A stretch of DNA of 64,000 bases, taken from contig JAQEWB010000011.1 of assembly GCA_027694045.1 (NCBI GenBank), positions 17,388 through 81,387 of the forward strand, in the 5' to 3' direction. Under the pieces are notes generated by a model. It had not been told where the DNA came from. It saw only the letters and a program-made list of their open reading frames with translations, and did not search any database. Source of the DNA: Bacillaceae bacterium OF18-1A. Its GTDB lineage: Bacteria; Bacillota; Bacilli; Bacillales; Bacillaceae_G. The translations under genes were made by a program, and so were the position numbers. Below are positions 35,064-43,262 of the stretch, one piece after another (position 1 is the first letter of the stretch; every line of letters starts with the position of its first letter).

Positions 35064-35828
35064 TTACATCTTCTCAATCCACTCCGTCAAGTTATGCACA
35101 ACTTGCGTCGGTTGTACTTCATATTCTGTTAACTTCTCCACAGATGTTACTCCAGTGTGGACAAGAAGTGTATGCATACCCGCATTTATTCCTGCTAGAA
35201 TATCTGTATCGTAGTTATCCCCAACCATTAATGCTTCATCTTTTCCTATGCCAAGTACTTTTAAAGCTTGTTCCATAATGATTGATTCTGGTTTTCCAAT
35301 AAAGATTGGATCTACACCTGTTGATACTGTTACAACTGATGTTAATGAACCGTTACCTGGTAATAATCCACGCTCAGTTGGAATGGCAATATCCCCATTT
35401 GTGGAAATAAACGTTGCGCCGTTACGTACAGCAAGACACGCTTTTGCTAATTTTTCATATGTAATATCGCGATCTAAACCGACAACGACGAAATCAGGAT
35501 TTTCATCCACAAGTTCAAACCCTTTTTCCACAAGTGCATCGTGTAAGCCTTCTTCACCAATCATATATACAGTCGCATCTTGTTTACGTTCATAAATAAA
35601 GTTCGCTGTTGCCATACTCGTTGTGAATACTTGCTCTGCTTTCGCTGGAATATCGAAACGAACAAGTTTTTCTGCCACTTGTTCTGGTTTACGAGTTGAG
35701 TTATTCGTAACGAATAAATAAGGAATGCCGCGCTCCCCTAATGCTTTTACGAAGTCGCTTGCTTCTTCAATTTGTTCTTCTCCGCGATACATCGTACCGT
35801 CTAAATCAATTAAGTAACCTTTATACAT
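35064..35828 (-). CDS. yutF: HAD-family phosphatase YutF (NagD type)
   Basis: A 254-residue HAD hydrolase of subfamily IIA. Motif I GYLIDLDGTMYRG, motif II FVTNNSTRKP, motif III with the lysine in FIGKPESIIM and motif IV MVGDNYDTDILAGINAGM are complete, with the C2 cap between. The substrate is a small phosphate ester; relatives act on sugar phosphates or AMP. GGAGAG lies about 9 bases before the ATG. It is downstream of the split regulator gene. Confidence 0.92.
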   Translation of the reverse strand: MYKGYLIDLDGTMYRGEEQIEEASDFVKALGERGIPYLFVTNNSTRKPEQVAEKLVRFDIPAKAEQVFTTSMATANFIYERKQDATVYMIGEEGLHDALVEKGFELVDENPDFVVVGLDRDITYEKLAKACLAVRNGATFISTNGDIAIPTERGLLPGNGSLTSVVTVSTGVDPIFIGKPESIIMEQALKVLGIGKDEALMVGDNYDTDILAGINAGMHTLLVHTGVTSVEKLTEYEVQPTQVVHNLTEWIEKM

Positions 35829-35937
35829 CGATTCTGTCTCTCCTTCTATGCTAACGTTCTCACCTTATCATACCACTCTTATATTACCCGCTTTTTCAAA
35901 AGAAAAAAACGCTTTATCTTAAAGCGCCCCATAACGT

Positions 35938-36514
35938 TCATTTTTTCTCTTTTACTTGGTAAGAACAACTACAATCGCCCTCGCACATGTTTGCTAGTGT
36001 CTTTACATCTGCACCTGCAAATAAACGCTTATACATTTCTTTTTCATCTGCACATACTTGCGGGAATCTCTCTGCAATTTCCTTTAATGGACAGTTTTGT
36101 TTTTCTATTACAAAAGAGTTCTTTCCATCTCTCTTTATTTGAACCATATAACCGTTTTTCTCTTGCATAGCTGCTATCTCTTGCACTTTATATGCTAAAT
36201 TCGTTTGATTACTCACTCTCTTTTGCAACTGTTCTTCCATTCGCTTCGTTCTCTCTTTTAAAACGTAACGGAGTATTTTTTCATCACCCATTCGAGCTAA
36301 ATCTTCTAGCATATCAATCGCAAATTGCTTATACTCTTTCGGGAATGTATCTTCTCCCTTTTCACTTAACCCATACAAATAAGTAGGTCTTCCGACATTT
36401 TGCCTTACCATCTTAGAATAGATGAGACCATCTTTCTCAAGGTTACTTACATGTCTTCGAATTGCCATTTCTGTAATCTCTAACTGTTCAGCTAATTCAG
36501 CTACTGTATGCTCT
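35938..36514 (-). pseudogene. SufR-like regulator, 3' part, interrupted by an IStron
   Basis: The larger part of a winged-helix regulator of the SufR/DeoR-like type. From GAG at 36513 it reads EHTVAELAEQLEITEMAIRR, a helix-turn-helix, then DGLIYSKMVRQNVGRPTYLYGLSEKGE as the wing, a helical middle and a C terminus with cysteines spaced like Fe-S ligands (CPLKEIAERFPQVC, MCEGDCSCS). The frame is open to 36531 but has no start; an ATG at 36468 would lose the HTH N terminus. The missing first 18 codons lie at 38430-38485. Joining across the element gives a 210-residue protein. Whether it is expressed depends on splicing or excision. Confidence 0.85.
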
Positions 36515-36516
36515 CC

Positions 36517-36657
36517 GATACGATAAACTTAACTAAATCTATACAATTCAATCAAATTTACACAAGTTAGTGCTTCAAAGTGTTCTCGCAGCCCCGAAGG
36601 GACGAGGGGTATAACACTCCACACGAGGCAGTATCGTTACCTCCTATTATCAAGCAT
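36517..36657 (-). ncRNA. Probable omega RNA / right-end structured region of the TnpB element
   Basis: Downstream of tnpB the minus strand holds nested hairpins (CCCCTCGTCCCTTCGGGG; GTGTTAT/GAACAC-like outer pairing) and ends at the element border. TnpB nucleases use a guide RNA transcribed from this part of their element, whose 3' end extends into flanking DNA. The assignment is by position and structure only. Confidence 0.55.
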
Positions 36658-37788
36658 TTATTTTACCCATCTTGATAAATTTATCGAAGCATTCAAATCC
36701 CTATCGTGATGGCTATTGCATGGAACACAACGCCACTCACGTATTTTTAAACTCCACTGTCCTTCTGGTTGAACGGAATGGTCGTATTTCACGCCGCAAC
36801 ATGAGCAAATCTTGCTTGAGGCGAACCATTTATCAGCTTTTACATACGCAATGCCATACTTCTCGCACTTGTATGATAAACATTGAAAGAAGAAGTTTAA
36901 TTTTTGAAATAAAAATGCTTTCGATAGTTTTTTGTTTTTTAACAGGTTTGAGATAGATAAGTCTTCCACAACAATCCTCATTGGTTTGGTTTTCACCAAT
37001 TTAGCTGTTGCTTGATGGATATGGTTATTTCGGATATTCTTAATTTTCCTAGATAACCGCAGGTGCTCAGCTTTCGCTTTTTCATATCCGGCAGATTGAG
37101 TTTTTACACCTTTTTTAAATCTCCTAGACATATCTCTTTGCGCTGACTTTTTCCTTTTCAAAAGTTTTTTAACCTTGGCATCTTTGTTTATATTTCGTTC
37201 TTTCGTACCATTAGAAGCTACAAACAGCTCTTTTAAACCAACATCCACACCAATCGACTCATTCGTTAGTTCTTGTGATTCAAAGGATTCTTGGAATCCT
37301 ACACTAATCCACCAGTGACGACCATCAAAGGTAACTCTTGGATTGAATGGTTTTTTGTTTCTTGGTAGTTGTTGGCTTGTTTTCACTTCTCCAATAGACT
37401 GAATATGAACGACTTTCTTTCCTATCATCAGTCTTTCATAATTGGCATAAAATCCTTGGATTAAATCTTTTTTTGATTTATAAGAAGTGTGATACCCATT
37501 TTTGTACTTTTTGAACGAATGTTTTCTCGCCTTATCAAAATCTTTTGAAGCCTGTTTGGGAACTTGTGCGTTGATGTCATTTAACCACTCATATCTCTTT
37601 CGCTTCTTGATCTTTGTAAATCGTTTCTGTAAAACTAACTGTGAAACAGATTTTCCAAATAGCTTATAGTATCTATCACTCATTCTTTTACAATAGTTAT
37701 AAGCGAATCTTGCAGCACCGGCATGGTTTCTAAGCACTTGTTCTTGTTCAGGCGTTGGAATCAGTCTAACTTTCTTCGCCAATATCAT
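36658..37788 (-). CDS. tnpB: TnpB RNA-guided endonuclease (IS200/605/607 OrfB)
   Basis: A 376-residue TnpB. N-terminal RIPT-type start (KKVRLIPTPEQEQVLRNHAG), then the split RuvC centre: IGVDVGLKELFVAS (first Asp, about 190), IVVEDLSISNLL (Glu, about 275) and HDRDLNASINL (last Asp, about 360), with the four-cysteine zinc finger KICSCCG ... WRCVPC before it. All catalytic residues are intact, so it should be an active Cas12-ancestor-like nuclease. AAAGGAG lies upstream; its ATG overlaps the stop of the tnpA remnant (TAATG). Confidence 0.93.
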   Translation of the reverse strand: MILAKKVRLIPTPEQEQVLRNHAGAARFAYNYCKRMSDRYYKLFGKSVSQLVLQKRFTKIKKRKRYEWLNDINAQVPKQASKDFDKARKHSFKKYKNGYHTSYKSKKDLIQGFYANYERLMIGKKVVHIQSIGEVKTSQQLPRNKKPFNPRVTFDGRHWWISVGFQESFESQELTNESIGVDVGLKELFVASNGTKERNINKDAKVKKLLKRKKSAQRDMSRRFKKGVKTQSAGYEKAKAEHLRLSRKIKNIRNNHIHQATAKLVKTKPMRIVVEDLSISNLLKNKKLSKAFLFQKLNFFFQCLSYKCEKYGIAYVKADKWFASSKICSCCGVKYDHSVQPEGQWSLKIREWRCVPCNSHHDRDLNASINLSRWVK

Positions 37789-37916
37789 TAGAATGTAACT
37801 CCTTTAATGAAAGATTTGTTCTTCTGAATAGTAGCGTGTTCCACCAGCATTCTCCTGAGAGCACTCGGATGCAAACCTGTTAATTCTGATACTTGACTAA
37901 CTCGTGAAAATTTCAT
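37788..37916 (-). pseudogene. IS607-type tnpA remnant (MerR-like HTH only)
   Basis: A 42-codon frame beginning MKFSRVSQVSELTGLHPSAL, the MerR-like HTH that opens IS607 TnpA serine recombinases. After RRM a deletion shifts the frame; the expected continuation GGTRYYSEEQIFH is still readable in the next frame and then stops. The entire resolvase domain is absent. GAGG lies 11 bases before the ATG and the stop overlaps the tnpB start. The element therefore cannot supply its own transposase. Confidence 0.8.
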
Positions 37917-37927
37917 TATTATTCTTA

Positions 37928-37976
37928 CCTCATTGAAACCACCATAGCACATACGTTCTATATATTCAATGAGGTT
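37928..37976 (-). other. Hairpin ahead of the tnpA remnant
   Basis: CCTCATTGAA pairs with TTCAATGAGG around a 28-base loop just upstream of the remnant's ribosome binding site; it could sequester translation of the IS genes when the intron is transcribed from the host gene. Confidence 0.5.
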
Positions 37977-37989
37977 TGATAGATTTAAT

Positions 37990-38429
37990 TAAATGTATCT
38001 CGTTCAACTAAGGGCGCAATTCCTTAGCCAGTTCTCTTATGAACTTCTCATGTTTTCACATGAGCGCAGACTATATGTTTATCTCTTTAGAGATAGAGGA
38101 TTTTTCCACCACCATAGGCTTGTGATGTACTCTCGTCAGTTATACGAGATAGTCGTTGAACGTTCATCTTATCACTTTTGACTTAGACGATTCGAGGCGG
38201 AAGACCCATTGTTCTAGTGTTTAGGATTTAACCTTGCACCATCTGATTGATTTTTTCTGCTTTCGCGACATTCACGCTCGCCATTTCTAGCCACGTTGTA
38301 GTTCAATCAGCTTTAGGGATTGCCCGCAGTTAACCCTCACTACTAGCCAATCACTTGACTAGCAGGGCTTACTGATATATTTAATTAACTTTCGTTATAA
38401 TTGGTTAAATAAATCGTAACAGTTAGTTA
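37990..38429 (-). ncRNA. Group I intron ribozyme core
   Basis: The minus strand carries the conserved order of a group I intron: an internal guide GCCCT (38364-38368) able to pair with the exon end AGGGT (38429-38433) through a terminal U-G pair; the P element AACTGCGGGC (38322-38331); the P7 R strand GTTCAACGACTAT (38149-38161); and the S strand ACATATAGTC (38069-38078), followed by a P9-like hairpin CTCATGTG/ACATGAG. This predicts 5' cleavage just after GGGU. The 3' splice site would be near the far end of the element and is not certain. Confidence 0.85.
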
Positions 38430-38485
38430 CCCTTAATTTTCAACAATTGAACAATCTCATCTTTCGTAGTGCGTACTTCCCCCAT
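38430..38485 (-). pseudogene. SufR-like regulator, 5' part (first 18 codons)
   Basis: GAAGGGGAAGT precedes an ATG at 38485; the frame reads MGEVRTTKDEIVQLLKIK then GG at the element border, and the continuation at 36514 (A-GAG-CAT) completes the glycine codon in phase. Read straight through, the frame stops after four bases of the element at a TAA. It has the promoter and ribosome binding site for the split gene. Confidence 0.8.
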
Positions 38486-38552
38486 ACTTCCCCTTCTCTC
38501 TCATATACAATATAAAATCCCCAAAGAGTATTTGGGGATCTTATAAGCATAA

Positions 38553-38993
38553 TTATTCTGGTACAAATGCAGATACAGGTCCTAATTCTTTTTCTAAATA
38601 ACTGCGAATATTCGCTGGGTATGTCTCTACCACTGCGATATGTTTTTGAATCGTCTTATATAATTCATCATGATTCATTTGAATATAATCTTGCGTAAGC
38701 ATTTTTCGAAGAAGGATAATTTCTTTCATTCCTTGTCCATCTTCTGCACTTATCACTCGCTCGTCCATTAAAATATCAATAATATCTTCATAACTTCCTG
38801 GATCGCGCATAATAAATCCATCAATCATCGCATTTCCTACATCTAATACAGTATCAATCATGAGATGGGATATGCGTTCTAATGCGTAAAATTCAAACTC
38901 GGTTTCATATATCTTTTTCTCTTGAAATGTACTTGTTGCTCGTTCTAAACATACTAGCATTTGTTCTATTTTTTTTCTGTCTACAAAATACAT
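38553..38993 (-). CDS. yutE: YutE, DUF86/HepT-fold protein
   Basis: A 146-residue DUF86 protein (UPF0331). The opening MYFVDRKKIEQMLVCLER, MIDTVLDVGNAMIDGFIMRDPGSYEDIIDIL and the end RSYLEKELGPVSAFVPE are typical of YutE. The fold is that of HepT RNase toxins, but the HepT motif Rx4-6H reads RKMLTQDY, with no histidine at the expected position, and no MNT antitoxin is adjacent, so an active toxin is unlikely. AGGTGAC precedes the ATG at 38993. Confidence 0.88.
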   Translation of the reverse strand: MYFVDRKKIEQMLVCLERATSTFQEKKIYETEFEFYALERISHLMIDTVLDVGNAMIDGFIMRDPGSYEDIIDILMDERVISAEDGQGMKEIILLRKMLTQDYIQMNHDELYKTIQKHIAVVETYPANIRSYLEKELGPVSAFVPE

Positions 38994-39140
38994 GAATGTC
39001 ACCTACCTGGAAATTAAAGCATTTACATTTTAATTGTAACGCTTTCTTCTGAAAAAATCGACAATTTTTCGAATTCACCTTTTCTCCGTTATTTGTTATA
39101 GTTATATTTGTATGATTTTTGAAATTGGAGGAATGGAACC

Positions 39141-40112
39141 TTGGAACGTGAACTCGCACTCGAAATTGTCCGTGTAACAGAAGCAGCAGCATTAGCATCC
39201 GCACAGTGGATGGGCCGCGGAAAGAAAAACGAAGCAGATGATGCAGCAACTACAGCAATGCGTGATATGTTCGATTCAGTAAACATGGCAGGCACCGTTG
39301 TAATTGGTGAAGGAGAACTTGATGAAGCACCGATGTTATATATTGGTGAAGAACTAGGAACAGGTAACGGTCCAGAAGTAGACATCGCCGTTGATCCATT
39401 AGAAGGTACAAACATCGTGGCAAAGGGTCTTGCAAATGCAATGGCAGTTATCGCAATCGCAGATAAAGGAAACCTTCTTCATGCTCCTGATATGTACATG
39501 GAAAAAATCGCGGTTGGTCCAAAAGCAGCTGGTAAAATTAGCTTAGATGATCCAATTGAAAAAACAATTGAAATTGTAGCAGAAGCAAACAATAAAAAGA
39601 TTCGCGATCTAACGGTTATCATTCAAGAACGTGAACGTCATCAAGATATTATTGACCGTGTTCGTGCAAAAGGTGCACGCGTTAAATTATTTGGTGACGG
39701 TGATGTTGGTGCGTCAATCGCAACAGCACTACCTGGAACAGGTATCGACTTATTCGTAGGTATTGGCGGAGCTCCAGAAGGCGTTATTTCTGCAGCAGCA
39801 TTAAAATGCCTTGAAGGTGAAATGCAAGCTCGTTTAGTTCCAATGAACGAAGAAGAAGAAGCTCGTTGTCGTGAAATGGGATTAGAAGATCCTCGTCAAC
39901 TTCTTATGTTAGATGACTTAGTATCTGGGGATGATGCAATCTTCTCAGCGACAGGTGTATCTGCTGGTGAGTTATTAGAAGGCGTGAAATTCCTTGGCGG
40001 AGATTTAGCTGAAACATATTCTATCGTTATGCGTTACAAAACAAGAACAGTACGTTTCATTAAAACGCATCACCATTTAGATCACAAACCACACTTAAAC
40101 TTAGATATTTAA
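39141..40112 (+). CDS. glpX: Class II fructose-1,6-bisphosphatase (GlpX)
   Basis: A 323-residue GlpX enzyme dephosphorylating fructose-1,6-bisphosphate in gluconeogenesis. Characteristic stretches are [35 protein letters not shown] (metal-binding DPLEGT) and [14 protein letters not shown] plus [15 protein letters not shown]. Translation begins at TTG 39141, 9 bases after GGAGG; no ATG fits the frame. Co-transcribed with the next small gene, 16 bases apart. A cre-like sequence lies about 95 bases upstream. Confidence 0.93.
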   Translation: MERELALEIVRVTEAAALASAQWMGRGKKNEADDAATTAMRDMFDSVNMAGTVVIGEGELDEAPMLYIGEELGTGNGPEVDIAVDPLEGTNIVAKGLANAMAVIAIADKGNLLHAPDMYMEKIAVGPKAAGKISLDDPIEKTIEIVAEANNKKIRDLTVIIQERERHQDIIDRVRAKGARVKLFGDGDVGASIATALPGTGIDLFVGIGGAPEGVISAAALKCLEGEMQARLVPMNEEEEARCREMGLEDPRQLLMLDDLVSGDDAIFSATGVSAGELLEGVKFLGGDLAETYSIVMRYKTRTVRFIKTHHHLDHKPHLNLDI

Positions 40113-40128
40113 TAAAGGAGCCATGTGT

Positions 40129-40395
40129 ATGGAAGAACGTTTCTTTCTGTACGACGATACAGTCGCTACAAAAACGCGTTTCGTTAGCTTTATGGGGGAA
40201 AATGAGCGTCATGATTTAGCGCTTTTATACTCCGATCGTCATTACGGTAAAACAATTGTACTTGATATGCAGCGCAATAAATTCGCAATCATCGGTGCCG
40301 ACGATTTAAACGAACCAGGCTACTTAGAGCACGCATTTTCTATGTCTGAAGAAATTGCAGAAGAACTACGCTCATTTTTATTTGAACTTATATAA
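40129..40395 (+). CDS. DUF3055 (SAV0927-type) small protein
   Basis: An 88-residue protein beginning MEERFFLYDDTVATKTRFVSF and including YGKTIVLDMQRNKFAIIGADDLNEPGYLEHAF, the DUF3055 signature. Function unknown; in relatives it also follows glpX. AGGAG lies 8 bases before ATG 40129; another ATG at 40123 is too close to the site. Ends at a terminator. Confidence 0.8.
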   Translation: MEERFFLYDDTVATKTRFVSFMGENERHDLALLYSDRHYGKTIVLDMQRNKFAIIGADDLNEPGYLEHAFSMSEEIAEELRSFLFELI

Positions 40396-40406
40396 TTTAT
40401 CTTGGG

Positions 40407-40433
40407 CACCAGCTTTTTAGCTGGTGTTTTTTC
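40407..40433 (+). terminator. Terminator after the glpX operon
   Basis: CACCAGCT pairs with AGCTGGTG around TTTT, followed by TTTTTT. Confidence 0.9.
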
Positions 40434-40550
40434 CTTATAAGTATTTTCAATCTCCTGTCATATAATGATGTTTTCCGAACAACAAATGAAACCAAATACA
40501 CTACTTTCTGAATGCGATCATATCTCGATTTGTTTGTAAGCGAGAATATG

Positions 40551-40589
40551 TAAAAAAATCCTCTTACAATCGTAAGAGGATTTTTTTAC
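40551..40589 (-). terminator. Terminator after yutD
   Basis: AAAAAAATCCTCTTAC pairs perfectly with GTAAGAGGATTTTTTT around AATC. Confidence 0.9.
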
Positions 40590-40891
40590 TTCTTCACTTT
40601 TCGTAATACAAAATGTGCGCAACCGAAGTTACAGTACTCATATAAATACTCCGATAACGTACTAATTTTCGTATCATATGTCGCACGCTGGTTACTATCA
40701 TCAAAGAATCCGCGCAATCTAAGTTGCTCATAACCCCAGTCCCCAACGATGTAATCATATTTATTTAAAATTTCTGCATAGCGCTCTTTAAATGCTTCTT
40801 CACTAAAACCATCACGAAAGTTTTTAATTACTTCGTATTGAACATTATTAATGCTCACCGTAGCATGAATCTCTTGCTTTTGCTCCATCAT
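40586..40891 (-). CDS. yutD: YutD-family (DUF1027) protein
   Basis: A 101-residue protein with the DUF1027 signature YDYIVGDWGYEQLRLRGFFDD and the final YLYEYCNFGCAHFVLRKV. Function unknown, conserved across Bacillales. AGAGG precedes the first ATG by 6 bases; the adjacent second ATG is possible. Divergent from the lipoprotein gene. Confidence 0.92.
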   Translation of the reverse strand: MMEQKQEIHATVSINNVQYEVIKNFRDGFSEEAFKERYAEILNKYDYIVGDWGYEQLRLRGFFDDSNQRATYDTKISTLSEYLYEYCNFGCAHFVLRKVKK

Positions 40892-41006
40892 TAACTTCCT
40901 CTCTAAGCATTCTTCTTTTTATCGTATCACAAAGCATAACAACCAACAATTTCAAATACAAAAATTTGCAAATTAGTACATGCTATGGAGAAGGAGGTGA
41001 TACATC

Positions 41007-41585
41007 GTGAAAAAACAAATTGCCCTTTCCCTTCTCACTCTTTCCTTATTTGCAGGCTGCCAATCAGCGAATAAAGCCGAAATGGAACGCGAAGAAGGAA
41101 GCCGTGTTCTTGTTTCTAATAAAAACGACATGTATCATACAGAAAACACAAACACAAGGCTGACAAGAGTCGGCTATTCATCTAAACAAAAGCATGAAGT
41201 ATCTAACAAGCAAGTAGGAGCTATTAACCGTGAGAAAGTAGCTGAAATGATTACAAGCATGACAGTGAAACTTCCTGACGTTACAAACGCGGCTACACTC
41301 GTTACTGATGATGAAGTGTTCGTTGTATATCGCGCCAACACAACAGATCCAAAACTTGTAGCAGATCAAGTGTACAAAACTGCTTTGTCCATCGTCCCTC
41401 GCTATTATAAAGCATATGTATCAACAAACCAGAAGTTGATTTCTCAAATTCAAGGGCTCCAATCTGGCGCATTAAATGATACAGAATATACGCAAAGCAT
41501 CGATATGTTAAAGCGTGAAATGAGCAAAAATCCTCATTTGAACAATACGGAGAATCAGACTTTAAATGATATGATTAAAAAATAA
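41007..41585 (+). CDS. yutC: YhcN/YlaJ-family sporulation lipoprotein
   Basis: A 192-residue lipoprotein (lipobox LFAGC, Cys ~18) of the YhcN/YlaJ group found in the inner spore membrane. The core domain VAEMITSMTVKLPDVTNAATLVTDDEVFVVYRAN and SIVPRYYKAYVSTNQKLISQIQGL is typical. It corresponds to B. subtilis YutC by place. It starts with GTG after a perfect AAGGAGGTGAT site. Spore expression is inferred from the family. Confidence 0.85.
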   Translation: MKKQIALSLLTLSLFAGCQSANKAEMEREEGSRVLVSNKNDMYHTENTNTRLTRVGYSSKQKHEVSNKQVGAINREKVAEMITSMTVKLPDVTNAATLVTDDEVFVVYRANTTDPKLVADQVYKTALSIVPRYYKAYVSTNQKLISQIQGLQSGALNDTEYTQSIDMLKREMSKNPHLNNTENQTLNDMIKK

Positions 41586-41612
41586 AAGGTGGAGAAAACC
41601 TCCACCTTTTTT
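41584..41612. terminator. Terminator between yutC and the MerR gene
   Basis: AAAAGGTGGAG pairs with CTCCACCTTTT around AAAAC. Confidence 0.9.
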
Positions 41613-42345
41613 ACTTTTTATTACGATCCGCATAAACTTCCATCGCATCACACATAAACTGTGCTAATCCTTCGCCAAACTTATCGATATTTTTCGTGAA
41701 GCGCTCATCCGCAACGTACATTTGGCCGAGTCCCTTAAAAGCATCTAATGAATAATGGCCGAAATTTTTCAAGTAATCGTACCATACGCCAATCGCATAT
41801 TGTGCTTCTTTAGAATCTGGTGCAGTATGTCTAATCGCGGCTAGATTTCTGTAAATATCATTAAACTCTTCTTGCTTCTCTTTTGACATGCCTTTTGCAT
41901 ATTCATTCGCTTTATCTACCGCCTCGTCTCCCCATCTTTCACGTGCTTCTTCTTCATATGGGTTATGGCTGAAATCGAATCCTTCAAATTTCTCTTTGTT
42001 CGTCATTTCAATCTCTCCTTTTGTATGCTGAATTGTTTTATCAATCGTCGCAATCACCTTATCTAATCTCGCACGCTTTTCAAGAAGCATTTTCTTATGA
42101 AGCTGTAGTGCTTCTTCGCGATCAAATGATGGACTCATGATAATTTCTTTAATTTTCTTCAAAGGGAAGCCAAGCTCTTTAAAAAACAAAATTTGCTGCA
42201 ACGTCTCTAAATTTTCATTGGAATACAGACGATAGCCAGACTCTGTCGTCTCATCTGGGGTCAATAACCCAATTTCATCATAATGATGCAGTGTGCGCAC
42301 ACTAATTCCAACTAAATTAGCTACTTCTTTTACTCTCATTGTCAT
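41611..42345 (-). CDS. MerR-family regulator with TipAS domain (Mta-like)
   Basis: A 244-residue activator of the TipAL/Mta type that responds to antibiotics. The Mer[25 protein letters not shown] with wing [14 protein letters not shown] is followed by a long coiled coil (residues ~75-115) and a C-terminal TipAS domain ([38 protein letters not shown]). GGGGGG precedes ATG 42345. Its promoter has the stretched 19-base spacer with a dyad that MerR proteins act on, so it probably activates itself. Confidence 0.92.
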   Translation of the reverse strand: MTMRVKEVANLVGISVRTLHHYDEIGLLTPDETTESGYRLYSNENLETLQQILFFKELGFPLKKIKEIIMSPSFDREEALQLHKKMLLEKRARLDKVIATIDKTIQHTKGEIEMTNKEKFEGFDFSHNPYEEEARERWGDEAVDKANEYAKGMSKEKQEEFNDIYRNLAAIRHTAPDSKEAQYAIGVWYDYLKNFGHYSLDAFKGLGQMYVADERFTKNIDKFGEGLAQFMCDAMEVYADRNKK

Positions 42346-42368
42346 TTGTATCTCCCCCCTTAGTACAT

Positions 42369-42399
42369 ACGATAAAGTATGACGCAACGTTAGAGTCAA
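42369..42399 (-). promoter_or_regulatory. MerR-type promoter with operator in a 19-bp spacer
   Basis: On the minus strand TTGACT (42394-42399) and TATCGT (42369-42374) are 19 bases apart, and a GAC...AACGTT...GTC dyad (42381-42397) lies between. This is the architecture of MerR-activated promoters, including TipAL/Mta-type autoregulation. Confidence 0.75.
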
Positions 42400-42488
42400 T
42401 AAGGAAATTCATTTTATTGTTAAAAGTTTCATCTCTCCCCTATTTCATGCATAATAGATATGTACATATATTAGAAAGCGGTGAAAGT

Positions 42489-43262
42489 ATGGTTTCAAAT
42501 ACTGTAATTGCCAGCATCATCTTTCAGCTCATTGTCTCGATTCTGGTCCCAATTATCGTACTCGTTTATTTCCGTAAGAAATATAATATGAATTGGAAAG
42601 TGGTCGGAGTTGGTGTTCTTATCTTTATCGGATTTACCCAAATTCTCGAAACACCATTCCACCTATTTATGCGCGGTAATCCAGCAATCGCTCCATTCTT
42701 AGAAAATCCGTTTGTCTTCGCAATTTATGGCGGATTGACTGCTGGTATTTTTGAAGAATTAGGACGTTTCGTTGCCTTCTTCTTCCTACTAAAAAAATAT
42801 CTAGAATATAAAGATGGCTTCGCTTATGGAATTGGTCATGGTGGAATTGAGTCCATTTTAATTGGCGGGTTCTCTGCATTGCAAGCCCTTATATTTGCAA
42901 ACTCTATTAACAATGGTAGCTTCGCTCAAATGGTTGAAAAAATGCCAGAACTGAGCAATCTACAGAATATGTTGATAGAGCAACCTGCCTACTTATACTT
43001 CCTTGGTAGCTTAGAGAGAATTATGGCATTAATACTACAAATTGCTTTCACAATGCTAGTCGTATACGCAGTAAAACAGAAGAAATACATCTTCCTTGTA
43101 TACGCTATACTATTCCACGCATTTGTAGATTTCTTCGCAGCACTTTACCAAACAAAAACAATCAACATCTTTGTTGCAGAAGGAATTACCCTTCTCTTCA
43201 CAATTGGTGCTGTCATTCTTATTCGTAAAATGAAAGAGAAATTAATGAGTGTACCGGAGTAA
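42489..43262 (+). CDS. YhfC-family glutamic-type intramembrane protease
   Basis: A 257-residue protein with about seven membrane segments. FEELGRFVAFFFLLKKYLE (EE motif), YGIGHGGIESILIGG and LFHAFVDFFAALYQ carry the conserved Glu, His and Asp of the YhfC/CPBP-like membrane proteases. Substrate unknown. GGTGA precedes ATG 42489. It is divergent from the MerR/TipAS regulator, whose operator region may also influence it. Confidence 0.82.
   Translation: MVSNTVIASIIFQLIVSILVPIIVLVYFRKKYNMNWKVVGVGVLIFIGFTQILETPFHLFMRGNPAIAPFLENPFVFAIYGGLTAGIFEELGRFVAFFFLLKKYLEYKDGFAYGIGHGGIESILIGGFSALQALIFANSINNGSFAQMVEKMPELSNLQNMLIEQPAYLYFLGSLERIMALILQIAFTMLVVYAVKQKKYIFLVYAILFHAFVDFFAALYQTKTINIFVAEGITLLFTIGAVILIRKMKEKLMSVPE

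Larger units (their letters stand above)
36515..38431 (-). mobile_element. IStron: group I intron plus IS607-type element with TnpB
   Basis: A ~1.9 kb insertion inside the SufR-like gene. Its ends fall at GG dinucleotides (CC at 36515-36516 and 38430-38431 as written), as expected for an IS607-type serine-recombinase element targeting GG. In transcription order it has a group I intron core, a remnant IS607 TnpA, an intact TnpB and a structured 3' end. Deleting it with one GG restores AAG-GGA-GAG-CAT in frame. This matches the IStron chimeras described in Clostridium and the B. cereus group. Confidence 0.85.

Noticed and set aside
35938..36468. A complete 176-residue regulator starting at ATG 36468
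   Set aside because: That start lies inside the HTH; the upstream in-frame codons and the matching first 18 codons at 38430-38485 show the gene is split, not short.
37990..38429. Coding sequence or tRNA-like RNA in the region upstream of tnpB
   Set aside because: No open frame with a ribosome binding site; conserved P7 R and S strands identify a group I intron instead.
38553..38993. HepT/MNT toxin-antitoxin locus
   Set aside because: The catalytic histidine is absent and no nucleotidyltransferase antitoxin is adjacent.
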